64,000 bases of DNA from Undibacterium_A arcticum (GTDB lineage: Bacteria; Pseudomonadota; Gammaproteobacteria; Burkholderiales; Burkholderiaceae_D). This document shows positions 34,490 through 43,865 of this stretch, piece after piece. The translations under genes were made by a program, and so were the position numbers. Location: assembly GCF_042660705.1 (NCBI RefSeq), contig NZ_JBHSUQ010000001.1; one strand, given 5' to 3'. The first letter of the stretch is position 1. Each line of letters opens with the position of its first letter. The notes below the pieces were generated by a model. It saw only the letters and a program-made list of their open reading frames with translations. It ran no database searches and was not told where the DNA came from.

Positions 34490-34521
34490 CTCGGTAGGGC
34501 GGCACTTTCCGCCCTGCCGAG
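34490..34521 (+). terminator. Hairpin after the Asp-box gene
   Basis: CTCGGTAGGGCGG pairs with CCGCCCTGCCGAG (one G-U pair) around CACTTT. It begins eight bases past the stop codon. It lacks a T-run, so it may protect the mRNA or be a member of the TAGGGCGG repeat type as much as a terminator. Confidence 0.5.
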
Positions 34522-34539
34522 CTGAATAGCAAGGGTGCA

Positions 34540-34629
34540 GAAATATACTCCCCTGTTTTTATTACGAAATATGGCCATCCAGCCCATATTCATTGCGGGA
34601 TTAAATAATACCAGGATGAGTATATTTTC
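34540..34629. repeat. MITE-like element, right copy, with AAATATACTC ends
   Basis: GAAATATACTC at the left end is inverted as GAGTATATTTTC at the right. It is the partner of the element at 32427-32511, in the same orientation. The two lie on either side of the Asp-box gene. Confidence 0.75.
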
Positions 34630-34697
34630 AGGCCACCTGGATTCGCGTGCTGTGTTACGACTGGACCAATCCAAAACATGATCAGTCAGCCATCATT

Positions 34698-34751
34698 GCG
34701 GGGTAATACGCTGCGCGATTGACGCCCTACCGAGTGCGTCTTACCGCATTG
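34698..34751. repeat. 54-bp direct repeat, right copy
   Basis: This copy of the 32748-32801 repeat reads GTAATACGCTGCGCGATTGA, then CGCCCTACCGAGTGCG and TTACCGCATT. It follows the right MITE-like element at about the same relative position, so repeat blocks, and not single repeats, flank the gene. Confidence 0.75.
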
Positions 34752-34786
34752 GGTTAATTCGATTCTGCCTGCGGCCATCCTGGCCA

Positions 34787-35410
34787 TTAGTGCGCAATCG
34801 CTGCGCCGGTCATGAGCGAAGCCGCAAGGCCGAACATCACCAAGCCGATCACGCCATCCAGCATGCGCCACGCAGCGGGCCGCGCAAACCACGGCGTCAA
34901 CAGGCGCGCGCCGAAGCCGAGCGCGATGAACCACAACGTCGACGCACTCATTGCGCCCAGTGCAAACCACAGTTTGCCAGGTCCCGCTTGCTGGCCGCCG
35001 ATCGCGCCCAGCAGCACGACCGTATCGAGATACACGTGCGGATTGAGCAAAGACAATGCGAGTATTGCCGACAGCGCCTGAGCTGCACTGAGCGTCGTGG
35101 TAGCCGACGCTGCGTTCAACGTGTGCTGGTTCAGCACCGCTCGCCATGCGCGCACACCGTACCAAACCAGAAAAGCCGCGCCGCCCCAGCGCGCAATATT
35201 GAGCAGCGCGCTGTTGCCCTCGATCGCCGCGCCCATACCGGCGACACCGGCGGCGATCAGGATCATGTCGCACAAGACGCACACCAGCACCGTCAGCCCG
35301 ACGTGCTGGCGCCGCAAACCCATGCGCAACAAGTGCGCATTTTGCGAGCCGATCGCCATGATCAACCCGCCACCGAGACCTAGGCCTTTAAAGTAGAACG
35401 GCAGCAGCAT
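34787..35410 (-). CDS. argO: LysE/ArgO-family amino acid exporter
   Basis: ArgO/LysE transporters export arginine, lysine or toxic analogues across the inner membrane. The 207-residue protein has about six helices: FKGLGLGGGLIMAIGSQNAH at the N-terminus with the family's GxxNxxxLR pattern (QNAHLLRMGL), then HVGLTVLVCVLCDMILIAAG and LNIARWGGAAFLVWYGVRAW. ALSLLNPHVYLDTVVLLGAI, with the conserved NPH, follows. I chose the ATG at 35410 (AGGGTGCATC upstream). It diverges from an ArgP-like regulator, the standard arrangement in which ArgP with Lys or Arg controls the exporter. Confidence 0.94.
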   Translation of the reverse strand: MLLPFYFKGLGLGGGLIMAIGSQNAHLLRMGLRRQHVGLTVLVCVLCDMILIAAGVAGMGAAIEGNSALLNIARWGGAAFLVWYGVRAWRAVLNQHTLNAASATTTLSAAQALSAILALSLLNPHVYLDTVVLLGAIGGQQAGPGKLWFALGAMSASTLWFIALGFGARLLTPWFARPAAWRMLDGVIGLVMFGLAASLMTGAAIAH

Positions 35411-35528
35411 GATGCACCCTGGTGTGATGTTGTGATGTCTCATTCTGTCGCGTGTGGCGCAAATAATGAAGCAGGATTAATATATTTAAATGAAACTTAA
35501 AATTTCTTAATATTGATGATTGGATGCG

Positions 35529-36416
35529 ATGAAACTCGATTCAAAACAATGCGAAGCGGTGCTGGCGGTGCTCGATGGCGGCAGTTTCGAACAGGCGGCG
35601 GCGCGTTTGCATTTGACGTCGTCGGCGGTGTCGCAGCGCGTGCGCGCATTGGAACAGGTGCTGGGCAGCGTGCTGGTCGTGCGCGGCCGGCCCTGTCGTG
35701 CCACGCATGCCGGGCAACGCCTGCTGCAATATCTGCGCCGCGCGCAATTGCTCGAGCAAGACTTGCAGGCCGAGTTTGCCGGTGAACACGCGCAACCGCT
35801 GTCGATCGCTTTGGCGGTAAATGCGGATAGCCTGGCAAGCTGGTTCCTGCCGGCACTGGCGCAGTTTCTTCTGCGCGAGCAGGTGTTGCTGGACCTGACC
35901 GTGGACGATCAGGATCACACCTACATGCTGCTGGAAGCCGGCCTTGCGCTCGGTTGCATTTCTACCGAAGCGCATCCGATGCGCGGTTGCGTCGCTGAAC
36001 CGCTCGGCGTGATGCGCTATCGCTGCATGGCGTCGCCGGAATTTCGCAAGCGCTGGTTTGCGCGCGGCATGACGCGCACGGCAGCGCGCCGAGCGCCGGT
36101 CGTGGTGTTCAACCGCAAGGATAAATTGCAGGCGGACTTTTTACTGCAGCACCTTGGATTGCCGGCGGACGCTTACCCTTGTCATTACATCCCCGCTTCG
36201 GAACCCTATATGCAGGCAATTTGCCTGGGGCTGGGCTGGGGCATGCTGCCGGAAGTGCAAATGCGCGAGCTGCAGGCGAGCGGCGCGCTGGCCGATCTCA
36301 TGCCGGATCGACCGACCGATGTAGGACTCTACTGGCATCGCTGGAAGGTGCAGTCACCGCGCCTGGAGCGGATGTCGGCCACGCTGATTCAGGCGGCGCG
36401 ACAGGTGCTGGCTTAA
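35529..36416 (+). CDS. argP: LysR-family regulator ArgP (IciA)
   Basis: ArgP activates argO in the presence of arginine and senses lysine. The 295-residue protein begins MKLDSKQCEAVLAVLDGGSF with the winged helix-turn-helix (EQAAARLHLTSSAVSQRVRA). The C-terminal effector domain contains LSIALAVNADSLASWFLPAL and HPMRGCVAEPLGVMRYRCMA plus YIPASEPYMQAICLGLGWGM, all ArgP-like. An in-frame TTG three codons upstream was not preferred. It is divergent from argO across a 118-base intergenic region that is very AT-rich, which fits an ArgP binding site. Confidence 0.94.
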   Translation: MKLDSKQCEAVLAVLDGGSFEQAAARLHLTSSAVSQRVRALEQVLGSVLVVRGRPCRATHAGQRLLQYLRRAQLLEQDLQAEFAGEHAQPLSIALAVNADSLASWFLPALAQFLLREQVLLDLTVDDQDHTYMLLEAGLALGCISTEAHPMRGCVAEPLGVMRYRCMASPEFRKRWFARGMTRTAARRAPVVVFNRKDKLQADFLLQHLGLPADAYPCHYIPASEPYMQAICLGLGWGMLPEVQMRELQASGALADLMPDRPTDVGLYWHRWKVQSPRLERMSATLIQAARQVLA

Positions 36417-36527
36417 ACTGATCTTTCACACGGGAAGGCGCACCCGGTAGCGCCGCATGCTTACTCTTGATAGTTCGGGTTGCCCGCATCGCCACCGGCC
36501 CGATCTGGCATGGTGCAAAGCACTACA

Positions 36528-37382
36528 CTAACCGACGCGGGGTTTGTCACCCATCATCTCGCCCAAGCGCACCGGGCGCTCCGCGGTCCATGCGGGATTA
36601 AATCGCAGCGCGTCTTTCGGGAATAGCAAGACCACCGTCGAGCCGAGCAGGAAGCGCCCCATTTCTTCGCCTTTTTTCAGGACGATATCCTGGTTGGCAT
36701 AAGTCCACTCGCGTACCGCGCGGGTACGCGGCGGGTTGACTACGCCGTGCCAGACCGTGGCCATACTGCCGACGATGGTGGCGCCGACCAGCGTCAGGAT
36801 CAACGGGCCGTGCGCCGATTCAAACACGCAGACCACCCGTTCATTACGCGCAAACAGATTCGGCACGCCGCGCGCGGTGACCGGATTGACCGAAAACAAA
36901 TCCCCGGGCACATAAATCATGCGCGTCAGGCGGCCATCGCAAGGCATGTGAATGCGGTGATAGTCGCGCGGGCTGAGATAGATGGTGGCAAAACCGCCGT
37001 CCTCGAATTTTTCTGCCAGCTGGCGGTCGCCGCCGACCAGTGCGGCAGTGGAAAAATGGTGGCCCTTGGCCTGAAAGATCTGATCGCGCCGGATCGCGCC
37101 AAACTGGCTGATCGCACCATCCACCGGGCAAATGAAATCAGCAGCCGCCAGCGGCCGCGCATCGTTGCGCAGCCGGCGGGTAAAAAATTCATTGAAGCTG
37201 GCATAACTCGCGATATCCGGATTAGCCGCCTCTGCCATGTTCACGCCATAACGCCCGACAAACCAGCGGATCAGCCGGGTCGTCAGCTTGCCTGCCTTGG
37301 CATTGGCGATGTTGGCGCCAAAGGCGGTCAGGGCCTGCTTGGGCAGTAAATATTGCAGTAGTACGGCGAAACGTTCGGACAC
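36528..37382 (-). CDS. psd: Phosphatidylserine decarboxylase proenzyme
   Basis: Psd converts phosphatidylserine to phosphatidylethanolamine at the inner membrane and self-cleaves to form a pyruvoyl group. The 284-residue protein begins (GTG at 37382) SERFAVLLQYLLPKQALTAF. FICPVDGAISQFGAIRRDQI, FATIYLSPRDYHRIHMPCDG and VGATIVGSMATVWHGVV are family signatures. The cleavage motif LGST lies in MGRFLLGSTVVLLFPKD near the C-terminus. The GTG start was chosen by the family N-terminus; an upstream ATG would add about 24 residues unlike the family. It lies convergent to argP and divergent from sodB. Confidence 0.96.
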   Translation of the reverse strand: MSERFAVLLQYLLPKQALTAFGANIANAKAGKLTTRLIRWFVGRYGVNMAEAANPDIASYASFNEFFTRRLRNDARPLAAADFICPVDGAISQFGAIRRDQIFQAKGHHFSTAALVGGDRQLAEKFEDGGFATIYLSPRDYHRIHMPCDGRLTRMIYVPGDLFSVNPVTARGVPNLFARNERVVCVFESAHGPLILTLVGATIVGSMATVWHGVVNPPRTRAVREWTYANQDIVLKKGEEMGRFLLGSTVVLLFPKDALRFNPAWTAERPVRLGEMMGDKPRVG

Positions 37383-37636
37383 GATAGATACCCGTAATGA
37401 AAAACAGGGAGTGATTGTAACGATGAATCGGCGGAAAATCGACGCACACAGCATCGGCCTGGCAGATACTCAGCCGGATTCCGGTCCGGCGCGACCGCAT
37501 TTGGCCGCATAACGGCAGGGTTGATGCAATTACTGCAAGCCTTCGGCTTAGCCATTACAATTGAGGTTTTCCCCGCACCACCCATGTAGCACCAAGCAGC
37601 AACCCCAACAGACTACCCAACGAAAAAGGATGCACT

Positions 37637-38215
37637 ATGGAACATACCCTACCGGCACTGCCGTATGCAATGGACGCACTGGCCCCGCACATTTCCAAAG
37701 AAACCCTGGAATACCACTACGGCAAGCATCATCAGGCCTATGTCACCAACCTGAACAACCTGATCAAGGGCACCGAATTTGACAACGCGTCGCTCGAGGA
37801 CATCATCAAGAAATCGTCCGGCGGCGTATTCAATAACGCGGCCCAGGTCTGGAACCACACCTTCTACTGGAACGGCCTGAAGCCAAACGGCGGCGGCGCA
37901 CCGACCGGCGCACTGGCCGACGCGATCAATGCCAAATGGGGTTCGTTCGACGCATTCAAGGATGCGTTTTCCAAATCCTGCGTCGGCAACTTCGGCTCCG
38001 GCTGGACCTGGCTGGTGAAAAAGGCCGACGGCGCGCTCGACATCGTCAACACCTCGAACGCCGCCACCCCGCTGACCGGCGCCGACAAGCCGCTGGTGAC
38101 CTGCGACGTATGGGAACACGCGTACTACATCGACTACCGCAACGCGCGTCCGAAGTATGTCGAGGCGTTCTGGAATCTGGTCAACTGGGATTTCGCGGCG
38201 AAGAATTTCGCGTAA
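37637..38215 (+). CDS. sodB: Superoxide dismutase (Fe type)
   Basis: SodB dismutates superoxide in the cytosol. The 192-residue protein starts MEHTLPALPYAMDALAPHIS. Metal ligands are His in the EYHYGKHHQAYV region, His in QVWNHTFYWNGLKP, Asp and His in TCDVWEHAYYIDYRN. GNFGSGWTWLVKKADGALDI, with the Fe-type choice of residues near the active site (AQVWNHTFYW), favours iron over manganese. In relatives it follows xseA directly; here about 5 kb lies between. The strong hairpin terminator at 38302-38333 ends the transcript. Confidence 0.97.
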   Translation: MEHTLPALPYAMDALAPHISKETLEYHYGKHHQAYVTNLNNLIKGTEFDNASLEDIIKKSSGGVFNNAAQVWNHTFYWNGLKPNGGGAPTGALADAINAKWGSFDAFKDAFSKSCVGNFGSGWTWLVKKADGALDIVNTSNAATPLTGADKPLVTCDVWEHAYYIDYRNARPKYVEAFWNLVNWDFAAKNFA

Positions 38216-38301
38216 CGACGAGTTTTGTTTCGCGAGAATAATGATTTGAACAAAACTATAAAGTTTTGATCTTTGCCACAGTTTCTAGACTGTTCGACTA
38301 G

Positions 38302-38333
38302 GCCCTTGCTTTTTTCCAAGCAAGGGCTTTTTT
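38302..38333 (+). terminator. Intrinsic terminator of sodB
   Basis: GCCCTTGC pairs with GCAAGGGC and is followed by six T. It lies about 90 bases after the sodB stop. The rest of the spacer to 38569 holds an imperfect dyad around 38419-38461 (GAACGAATAGC, CATTCGTTAC) but no gene. Confidence 0.93.
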
Positions 38334-38569
38334 CTTGGTCGTCTGCTAGAGTGAAAGCCCCTTAGCGGGACCGGTCGGGAATTCGTTGAACAACTGGCCA
38401 TCCCCCCAAAAAAATCACTGAACGAATAGCGGCCCATGGCCGAACTGCGTCATTCGTTACAGACCGAGGTCGACCCAAGCGGGGTGCAGGGAGACGTTGT
38501 ATCACCGCGGAAAATGCCTGGGAAATTTGGATAACACGCTCGGCCTGTAACGAGCCTAATTTGCTTTTC

Positions 38570-39488
38570 TTATTCTATTCGCCAGGCGTAAATACGGCGC
38601 CAGTGCCAGTTGAGATTAACGCCTGCGCCAGCCAGCACTATCAGGATCAAACCAGCGACTTGCAATAAATTAAGCGTATGTCCATAAACGAGGAAGTCGA
38701 ATCCGACTGCAGCGGCCGGATAGATAAATGTCAGTACCGCAATCGACGCATTCTTAAGTTTCGGCAAAGCGCCATACACCAGTACATACACCAGCGCGGT
38801 ATGTATCACGCCCAACCCGATCAGCCACGACCATTGCACTCGGCTGACGGCTAGCGTTGGCCATGCAATCCAGAACGACAACAGCAGCACTCCGACCGCG
38901 CAATGAATCAGCGCAATCAAAGGCGCGGGCATTCCTGTTATGGCCTTGGTGATCAGGGTAACGCCCGCATAGACCAACGCAGCGACGAGCGTACACGCAA
39001 TTCCCGTTGTATAGCCCGCATCCAGCGGCACACCACTTAAATGCAATCCCGTCGCCAGTAATAATCCAGCGAAGCCTATGCCGATCCAACCGAATTTATC
39101 GAGCGTAATCCTTTCGTTAAATATGACTGCGCCAATCAGCAATACCAAGAACGGCTGCACATGAAATACAACGGTCGCAACTGAAATGCCGACACGCTGA
39201 ATCGCTTCAAAAAAAAGCCACCCAGTTGACTACCATCAGTACACCGCTGACGACAGCCAGCCACACGTTCCTCACCTGAAAATTGGCGCGGCGGAACATG
39301 CGTTTCCAGAGACAATAAACGGATAGTGCAACGGCACCGAATACGCAGCGGAAAAATACAATCGTCACACTACCGAGCCGCGCCTCATTCACAAAAATGC
39401 CCAAGGTGCCCAGCATCAGCATGGCAGCGATAAAGGCCATCATGGCGAAGCGTTCTTGTGAATTACGGGAGGTTGATCGAGCGGTCAT
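38570..39488 (-). CDS. EamA/DMT-family transporter, one frame break
   Basis: Ten-helix drug/metabolite transporters of the EamA type export metabolites across the inner membrane. The N-terminal half reads AMMAFIAAMLMLGTLGIFVN and VTIVFFRCVFGAVALSVYCL. The second half, in another frame, reads QPFLVLLIGAVIFNERITLD (the EamA box) and GFAGLLLATGLHLSGVPLDA. The frame breaks at A8 (39209-39216 on the plus strand), where seven bases would give VNWVAFFEAIQRVG. The corrected length is 305 residues. It diverges from a LysR regulator with a palindrome between. The substrate is unknown. Confidence 0.88.
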
Positions 39489-39545
39489 ATCGGCTCCGGG
39501 GCAAGAAAATGGGGGAAATGGCTTTCATCATCGGTCTTGGCAAGA

Positions 39546-39561
39546 ATTCGAACAATCGAAT
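39546..39561. promoter_or_regulatory. Palindromic LysR-type binding site
   Basis: ATTCGA and TCGAAT are separated by ACAA, and a second ATTCGATT lies at about 39578-39585. Being in the 106-base space between the EamA gene and the divergent LysR gene, they are the likely operator of that regulator. Confidence 0.6.
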
Positions 39562-39594
39562 AAAATTGATGTAATTCATTCGATTAACGAAACC

Positions 39595-40505
39595 ATGAAT
39601 TTGCCCCAGCTCAATCTTGCTCAACTGCGCACCTTTGTCGCCGCTGCCGAACATGCCAGCTTCATCGCCGCTGCCGATGCGGTGCATCGTTCGCAAGCTG
39701 CGGTCAGCATGCAAATCATGAAACTGGAAGAGTGCATCGGCCAACCGCTATTTATCCGGCATACACGACGGATTGCGCTGACGCTGGCCGGCGAAACGCT
39801 GCTGCCTTATGCGCGGCGAATGCTGCAGACAGAGAGCGAGGCAGTAGCGGCACTCCTGACCCAGGAAATCAAGGGGCGCGTCGTGCTGGGCGCGCCGGAC
39901 GACTATATGTCATCCCTGCTGCCCCCCGTGTTGGAACGCTTCTCGAAGATGTTCTTGCAGGTTGAGATTGAACTGGTTTGCGTGCAAAGCACACTGCTGG
40001 CGCCGATGCTACGCAAAGGCAGCGTCGATCTGGCATTCGTTACCCGCAGTGAGGAACTGGATGGCACCTTCATTCGGCGCGAACCGATGATATGGGTTGG
40101 CTCTGAAAAGCACAGAGCCTGGGAAAGTCACCGTTGCCGGTCGCACTCTATGAGCCCGGTTGCGTCGCCCGTACCAATACGCTGGCAGCGCTTGCAAAAA
40201 GTACCAAGCCTTATCGGGCCACTTACAGTAGCCCGAGTTTGTTGGGTATTCTGGCGATGGTGGAAGCAGGACTTGCGGTGGCAGCGCTGGCCGAATGCAG
40301 CGCCCCGCGCCATCTGACCCGACTCGGTCAAGCGGAAGGATTGCCGCCGATTGCGCCACTCGATATCGTATTGGTTAAAGGTGGCAAGAGTAACTCGGCA
40401 CCGGTCGAGCATCTGGCCAGAGAAATCATCGAAAATTTGGGTGGCCAAGCGAAACTTCGCCAGGAGTCAGTCGGACTTACGGAATCGAAGCGAAAAATGG
40501 GCTGA
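39595..40505 (+). CDS. LysR-family transcriptional regulator, one frame break
   Basis: The N-terminus MNLPQLNLAQLRTFVAAAEH and SFIAAADAVHRSQAAVSMQI form the winged helix-turn-helix, and the effector domain follows (EIKGRVVLGAPDDYMSSLLP, FVTRSEELDGTFIRREPMIW). After the break it continues LPVALYEPGCVARTNTLAAL, KPYRATYSSPSLLGILAMVE and AGLAVAALAECSAPRHLT. The break lies at AAA 40124-40126, where four A would read AWEKSPLPVALYEP. The corrected length is 303 residues. It probably regulates the divergent EamA exporter; its effector is unknown. Confidence 0.9.
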
Positions 40506-40692
40506 ACGACGACAGATTTCGCCGGATTTGCAATCTGGAAGGAACCCGGCCTTCACCAATTGCTTGCAGGCGAGTCGAGCCACTGCTTGTAACCCATTTT
40601 TATTTTCGATGTTCTTGCAAGCGCCATGTCTTGGATGCCCACTGGCTTGGCGATGTATCGAACTGCTGGCTCGATGAGCCAGCAGTCCTCGC

Positions 40693-42054
40693 TCAATCGA
40701 TCGACCGCCCGGTTGCCAAATGATATTTCTTGAGCTTGTCGTATAGAGTTTTTTTGGGAACCCCGAGGCGCTCCGCAGCAAGCGCGACATTGCCGTCGCT
40801 GGCCGTCAATGCGTCGGCGATCAATACGCGCTCGTAGGCATCGACCTGCTGCGGCAACGACGCTGCATCCGTTGCCGCGTTGATCGCCGGATCGGCGACG
40901 CCGGTCCATCCCTCGGCCACGCCCAGCGCCAGCCGATCGGCGAAATTGCGCAACTCGCGCACGTTACCCGGCCAGTCGCGCGCTTGCCACTGCGCCATTT
41001 GCGCCGGCGACCATTGCGGCAGCGGGCGCTGATAGCGCACGGCGGCGCCTTGCACGAAATACGCCAGCAACAGCGGAATATCATCGCGCCGCTCCGCCAG
41101 GCACGGCAGATCGATGCTGACCACGCCGATCCGGTAGTACAAGTCTTCACGAAACTTGCCAACCGCGCTCAACTGCAACAGGTCGGTCTTGCTGGCGGCG
41201 ATGATGCGGCAATCGATCTCGATGCTCTCGTTGCCGCCCAGCCGTTCCAGCCGCCGCTCCTGCAGCACGCGCAACAGCTTGACCTGCAACGCCAGCGGCA
41301 TGCTTTCGATCTCATCGAGGAAGATGGTTCCGCCCTTGGCATATTCGAGTTTGCCGATGCGCCGTTTCTGCGCACTGGTGAAAGCCCCTGCTTCATGGCC
41401 GAAAATTTCGCTTTCGAATACCGCTTCCGGCAGTGCGCCGCAATTGATCGCGACAAACGGCCCCTTGCGCCCGCTGGCCAGATGCAACTGACGCGCCACC
41501 ACTTCCTTGCCGGTACCGGTCTGGCCATTGATCAGGATATCAACCACGGTCGGGCCGACGCTGCGAATCATGGTCCGCACCCGTTCGGTCGCAGCCGATT
41601 GGCCAATCAGGGCCGGCATGTCGGAATGCGCTGCCCATGCCGCCTTCAGGCGGCGATTTTCAAGGACCAGGCTGCGCTTTTCTTGTGCCCGCCTGGCTGT
41701 TTCCAGCAGCCGTTCCGCGGCGAACGGTTTTTCAATAAAGTCGTAAGCGCCGCTGCGCATCGCGTCCACCGCCATGCTGACGTCGCCATGGCCGGTGACC
41801 ACGATCACTGGCAGGTCAGGGTCGAGCGCGACGACCTGGGCCAGCACTTCAAGGCCGGAGCGGCCCGGCAGGCGCACATCGGTCACGATCACGCCGGCGA
41901 AGCCGGCATGCAGCCACGGCTGTGCCTGTTCCGCGCTGGCGCAGGCGTGCACCGTGAAAGCGCCCAGTTCCAGCGTCTGCGCAGTCGCCTTGCGCACCGC
42001 ATCTTCATCTTCGATCAATACCGCTTCAAGCGCCGGCACGCTGGTTTCCATCAA
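40693..42054 (-). CDS. NtrC-family sigma-54 response regulator (DctD/MifR-like)
   Basis: The 453-residue protein has a receiver domain (residues 8-125, with VIVTDVRLPGRSG holding the phospho-acceptor Asp). An AAA+ domain follows, with Walker A INGQTGTGKEVVARQLHLAS and Walker B TIFLDEIESMPLALQVKLLR. The GAFTGA loop reads GAFTSA, with Ser for Gly. A Fis-type DNA-binding tail (ALTASDGNVALAAERLGVPK and KTLYDKLKKYHL) ends it. It activates sigma-54 promoters when phosphorylated. Its start overlaps the stop of the sensor kinase, and a KgtP-like permease lies upstream. By analogy to Pseudomonas MifSR it may control alpha-ketoglutarate uptake. Confidence 0.92.
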   Translation of the reverse strand: MMETSVPALEAVLIEDEDAVRKATAQTLELGAFTVHACASAEQAQPWLHAGFAGVIVTDVRLPGRSGLEVLAQVVALDPDLPVIVVTGHGDVSMAVDAMRSGAYDFIEKPFAAERLLETARRAQEKRSLVLENRRLKAAWAAHSDMPALIGQSAATERVRTMIRSVGPTVVDILINGQTGTGKEVVARQLHLASGRKGPFVAINCGALPEAVFESEIFGHEAGAFTSAQKRRIGKLEYAKGGTIFLDEIESMPLALQVKLLRVLQERRLERLGGNESIEIDCRIIAASKTDLLQLSAVGKFREDLYYRIGVVSIDLPCLAERRDDIPLLLAYFVQGAAVRYQRPLPQWSPAQMAQWQARDWPGNVRELRNFADRLALGVAEGWTGVADPAINAATDAASLPQQVDAYERVLIADALTASDGNVALAAERLGVPKKTLYDKLKKYHLATGRSID

Positions 42055-43865
42055 GACTCCATAGTTTGCAATAACCCTGAAAGCGGCAGTCGCACCACGA
42101 ATTCCGCGCCGCCGCCGGCGTGATTATGCGCCGTAAGCTGTCCATTCATGGCCTGCACGATGGACGATGAAATTGCCAGTCCGAGGCCGAGCCCTTTGCC
42201 GCACGGCTTAGTGGTGAAAAACGGTTCGAACAGGTGTTGCGCAACCTGCTCCGGAATGCCCGGTCCCGAGTCGTGGATGCGGATCACGGCGTGATCCGCC
42301 TCGCGCTCCAGCAGCACCGACACCGATTTATTGTGCACCGTCGCGACCGCATCGATCGCATTGTGCAGCAAGTTGATCAGCACCTGTTCGGTGCGCACCG
42401 TATCGCCCACCACCTGCAGCGCCTCGCGGATCTCGATGTCGAGACCGACTGCGTGGCGTTGAAACTCGTTTTGCAACAATGAGGTCGAGGCCTTGATCGC
42501 ATGCGGCAAGTCGACCGTGGATACCGTCTCGTGACTTTTTCGGGCGAACCCTTTGAGTTGCCCGATAATCGCCCCCATGCGGGCGCTGGCAGCGCTGATA
42601 TGCGCCAGATTTTCACCGGCCTGTTCGCTCTGGCCGCGCGCCAGGAAGGTGACCGCGTTATCGGCGAAAGCACGGATCGCAGCCAGCGGCTGATTCAACT
42701 CATGCGTGACGCCGGCAGCCATCTGGCCCAGCATTGCCAGCTTGCCGGCCTGGACCAGCTCGTTTTGCGTGGAACGCAGCAAATGCTCGGTTTCCTTCAA
42801 CTTGACGTATTTGATTTCCAGATGCTGGTTGGCCAGCAGCAGTTGTTGCGTGCGCTGCGCGATTTTCTGGTCCAACTCCGCCGCCGCACGTTGCAGCGCA
42901 TTGCGCGATACCAGTCGTTCTTCCAGCCGGCGCCGCCGCTGGTAAACGGCCCACGATGAAATGCCCGCAATTGCCAGCAGCAGCGCTGCAGCCAATGTCC
43001 ACAGCAGCGCCACCCGCTGGATGCGTGCCTGTGACGGAAACAACATGAGCTGCCAGCCCAGACGGCCAATCGGGCGCGTGATATGGTCGCCGAATCCGGC
43101 CTGCATTGCCTTCGGCAGCGAGCTGACCGGCGTAATGGCTCGGTTGGCGTATTGGAGCGTGCCGGCAATATCGTGCTGCGCGGCGCTATTCAGCGGCTGC
43201 AGGCTGTGATATTTCCAGCCGGCCCGGTTGCTTAAAAAAACCACGCCGCTGTGATCGGCCAGGGTGATCGGATCTTCGCTGCTGCGCCATGTATGTTCAA
43301 ATTCGGCGAGGTCGATCTTGACGGCCATCACGCCGATAGGCGCGACCGAACCGTGGGTAGCACCTATCGGATAGATCGGCTGGGCGATGAAATAACCGGG
43401 TTCGTTGGTGGCGTTGCCAATCCCGTAGAAGCGCCCGGCATTGCCTTTGACGGCTTCCAGGAAATACGGGCGAAAACGGAAATCCCTGCCGACGAAGCTG
43501 AACGGCTGGTCCCAATTGCTGGAGGCCAGGGTCTTGCCGTTGCGATCCAACATGTAGATCGCGACCACTTTCGATTGGCGCTGGATCGACTGCAGGGTCA
43601 GATTCAGGCGCTTGATGACGGCAACATCGTCGGGATGGGCCAGCGCCTGTCCGACATCGGCCTGGAAGCCGAGCGCGAATGGCAAGGTTTCGAATTTTTC
43701 CAGCACCGATTCAAGGTCGAGTGCAATGATTTGCAATTGACGTTCGCCGGCTTCCCGGATGTCGTTGGCGGCCTTCTTGCCGCCGAGCACATACGTTGCC
43801 AACACCACCGCAATGACAAAGCCGATGGTCAGCACCAGCAAGCCCGTACTTTTTTTGGAACTCAT
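42051..43865 (-). CDS. DctB/MifS-like sensor histidine kinase
   Basis: The 604-residue inner-membrane kinase has an N-terminal helix (GLLVLTIGFVIAVVLATYVL). A periplasmic double-Cache sensor follows (about residues 35-280, including AIYMLDRNGKTLASSNWDQP and FIAQPIYPIGATHG) and a second helix (VALLWTLAAALLLAIAGISS). A coiled-coil leads to the HisKA box GVTHELNQPLAAIRAFADNA (phospho-accepting His). The ATPase domain has LLHNAIDAVATVHN, IRIHDSGPGIPEQ and GKGLGLGLAISSSIVQAMNG. This order matches the DctB family of C4-dicarboxylate or alpha-ketoglutarate sensors. It overlaps its response regulator by four bases. Confidence 0.93.
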   Translation of the reverse strand: MSSKKSTGLLVLTIGFVIAVVLATYVLGGKKAANDIREAGERQLQIIALDLESVLEKFETLPFALGFQADVGQALAHPDDVAVIKRLNLTLQSIQRQSKVVAIYMLDRNGKTLASSNWDQPFSFVGRDFRFRPYFLEAVKGNAGRFYGIGNATNEPGYFIAQPIYPIGATHGSVAPIGVMAVKIDLAEFEHTWRSSEDPITLADHSGVVFLSNRAGWKYHSLQPLNSAAQHDIAGTLQYANRAITPVSSLPKAMQAGFGDHITRPIGRLGWQLMLFPSQARIQRVALLWTLAAALLLAIAGISSWAVYQRRRRLEERLVSRNALQRAAAELDQKIAQRTQQLLLANQHLEIKYVKLKETEHLLRSTQNELVQAGKLAMLGQMAAGVTHELNQPLAAIRAFADNAVTFLARGQSEQAGENLAHISAASARMGAIIGQLKGFARKSHETVSTVDLPHAIKASTSLLQNEFQRHAVGLDIEIREALQVVGDTVRTEQVLINLLHNAIDAVATVHNKSVSVLLEREADHAVIRIHDSGPGIPEQVAQHLFEPFFTTKPCGKGLGLGLAISSSIVQAMNGQLTAHNHAGGGAEFVVRLPLSGLLQTMES

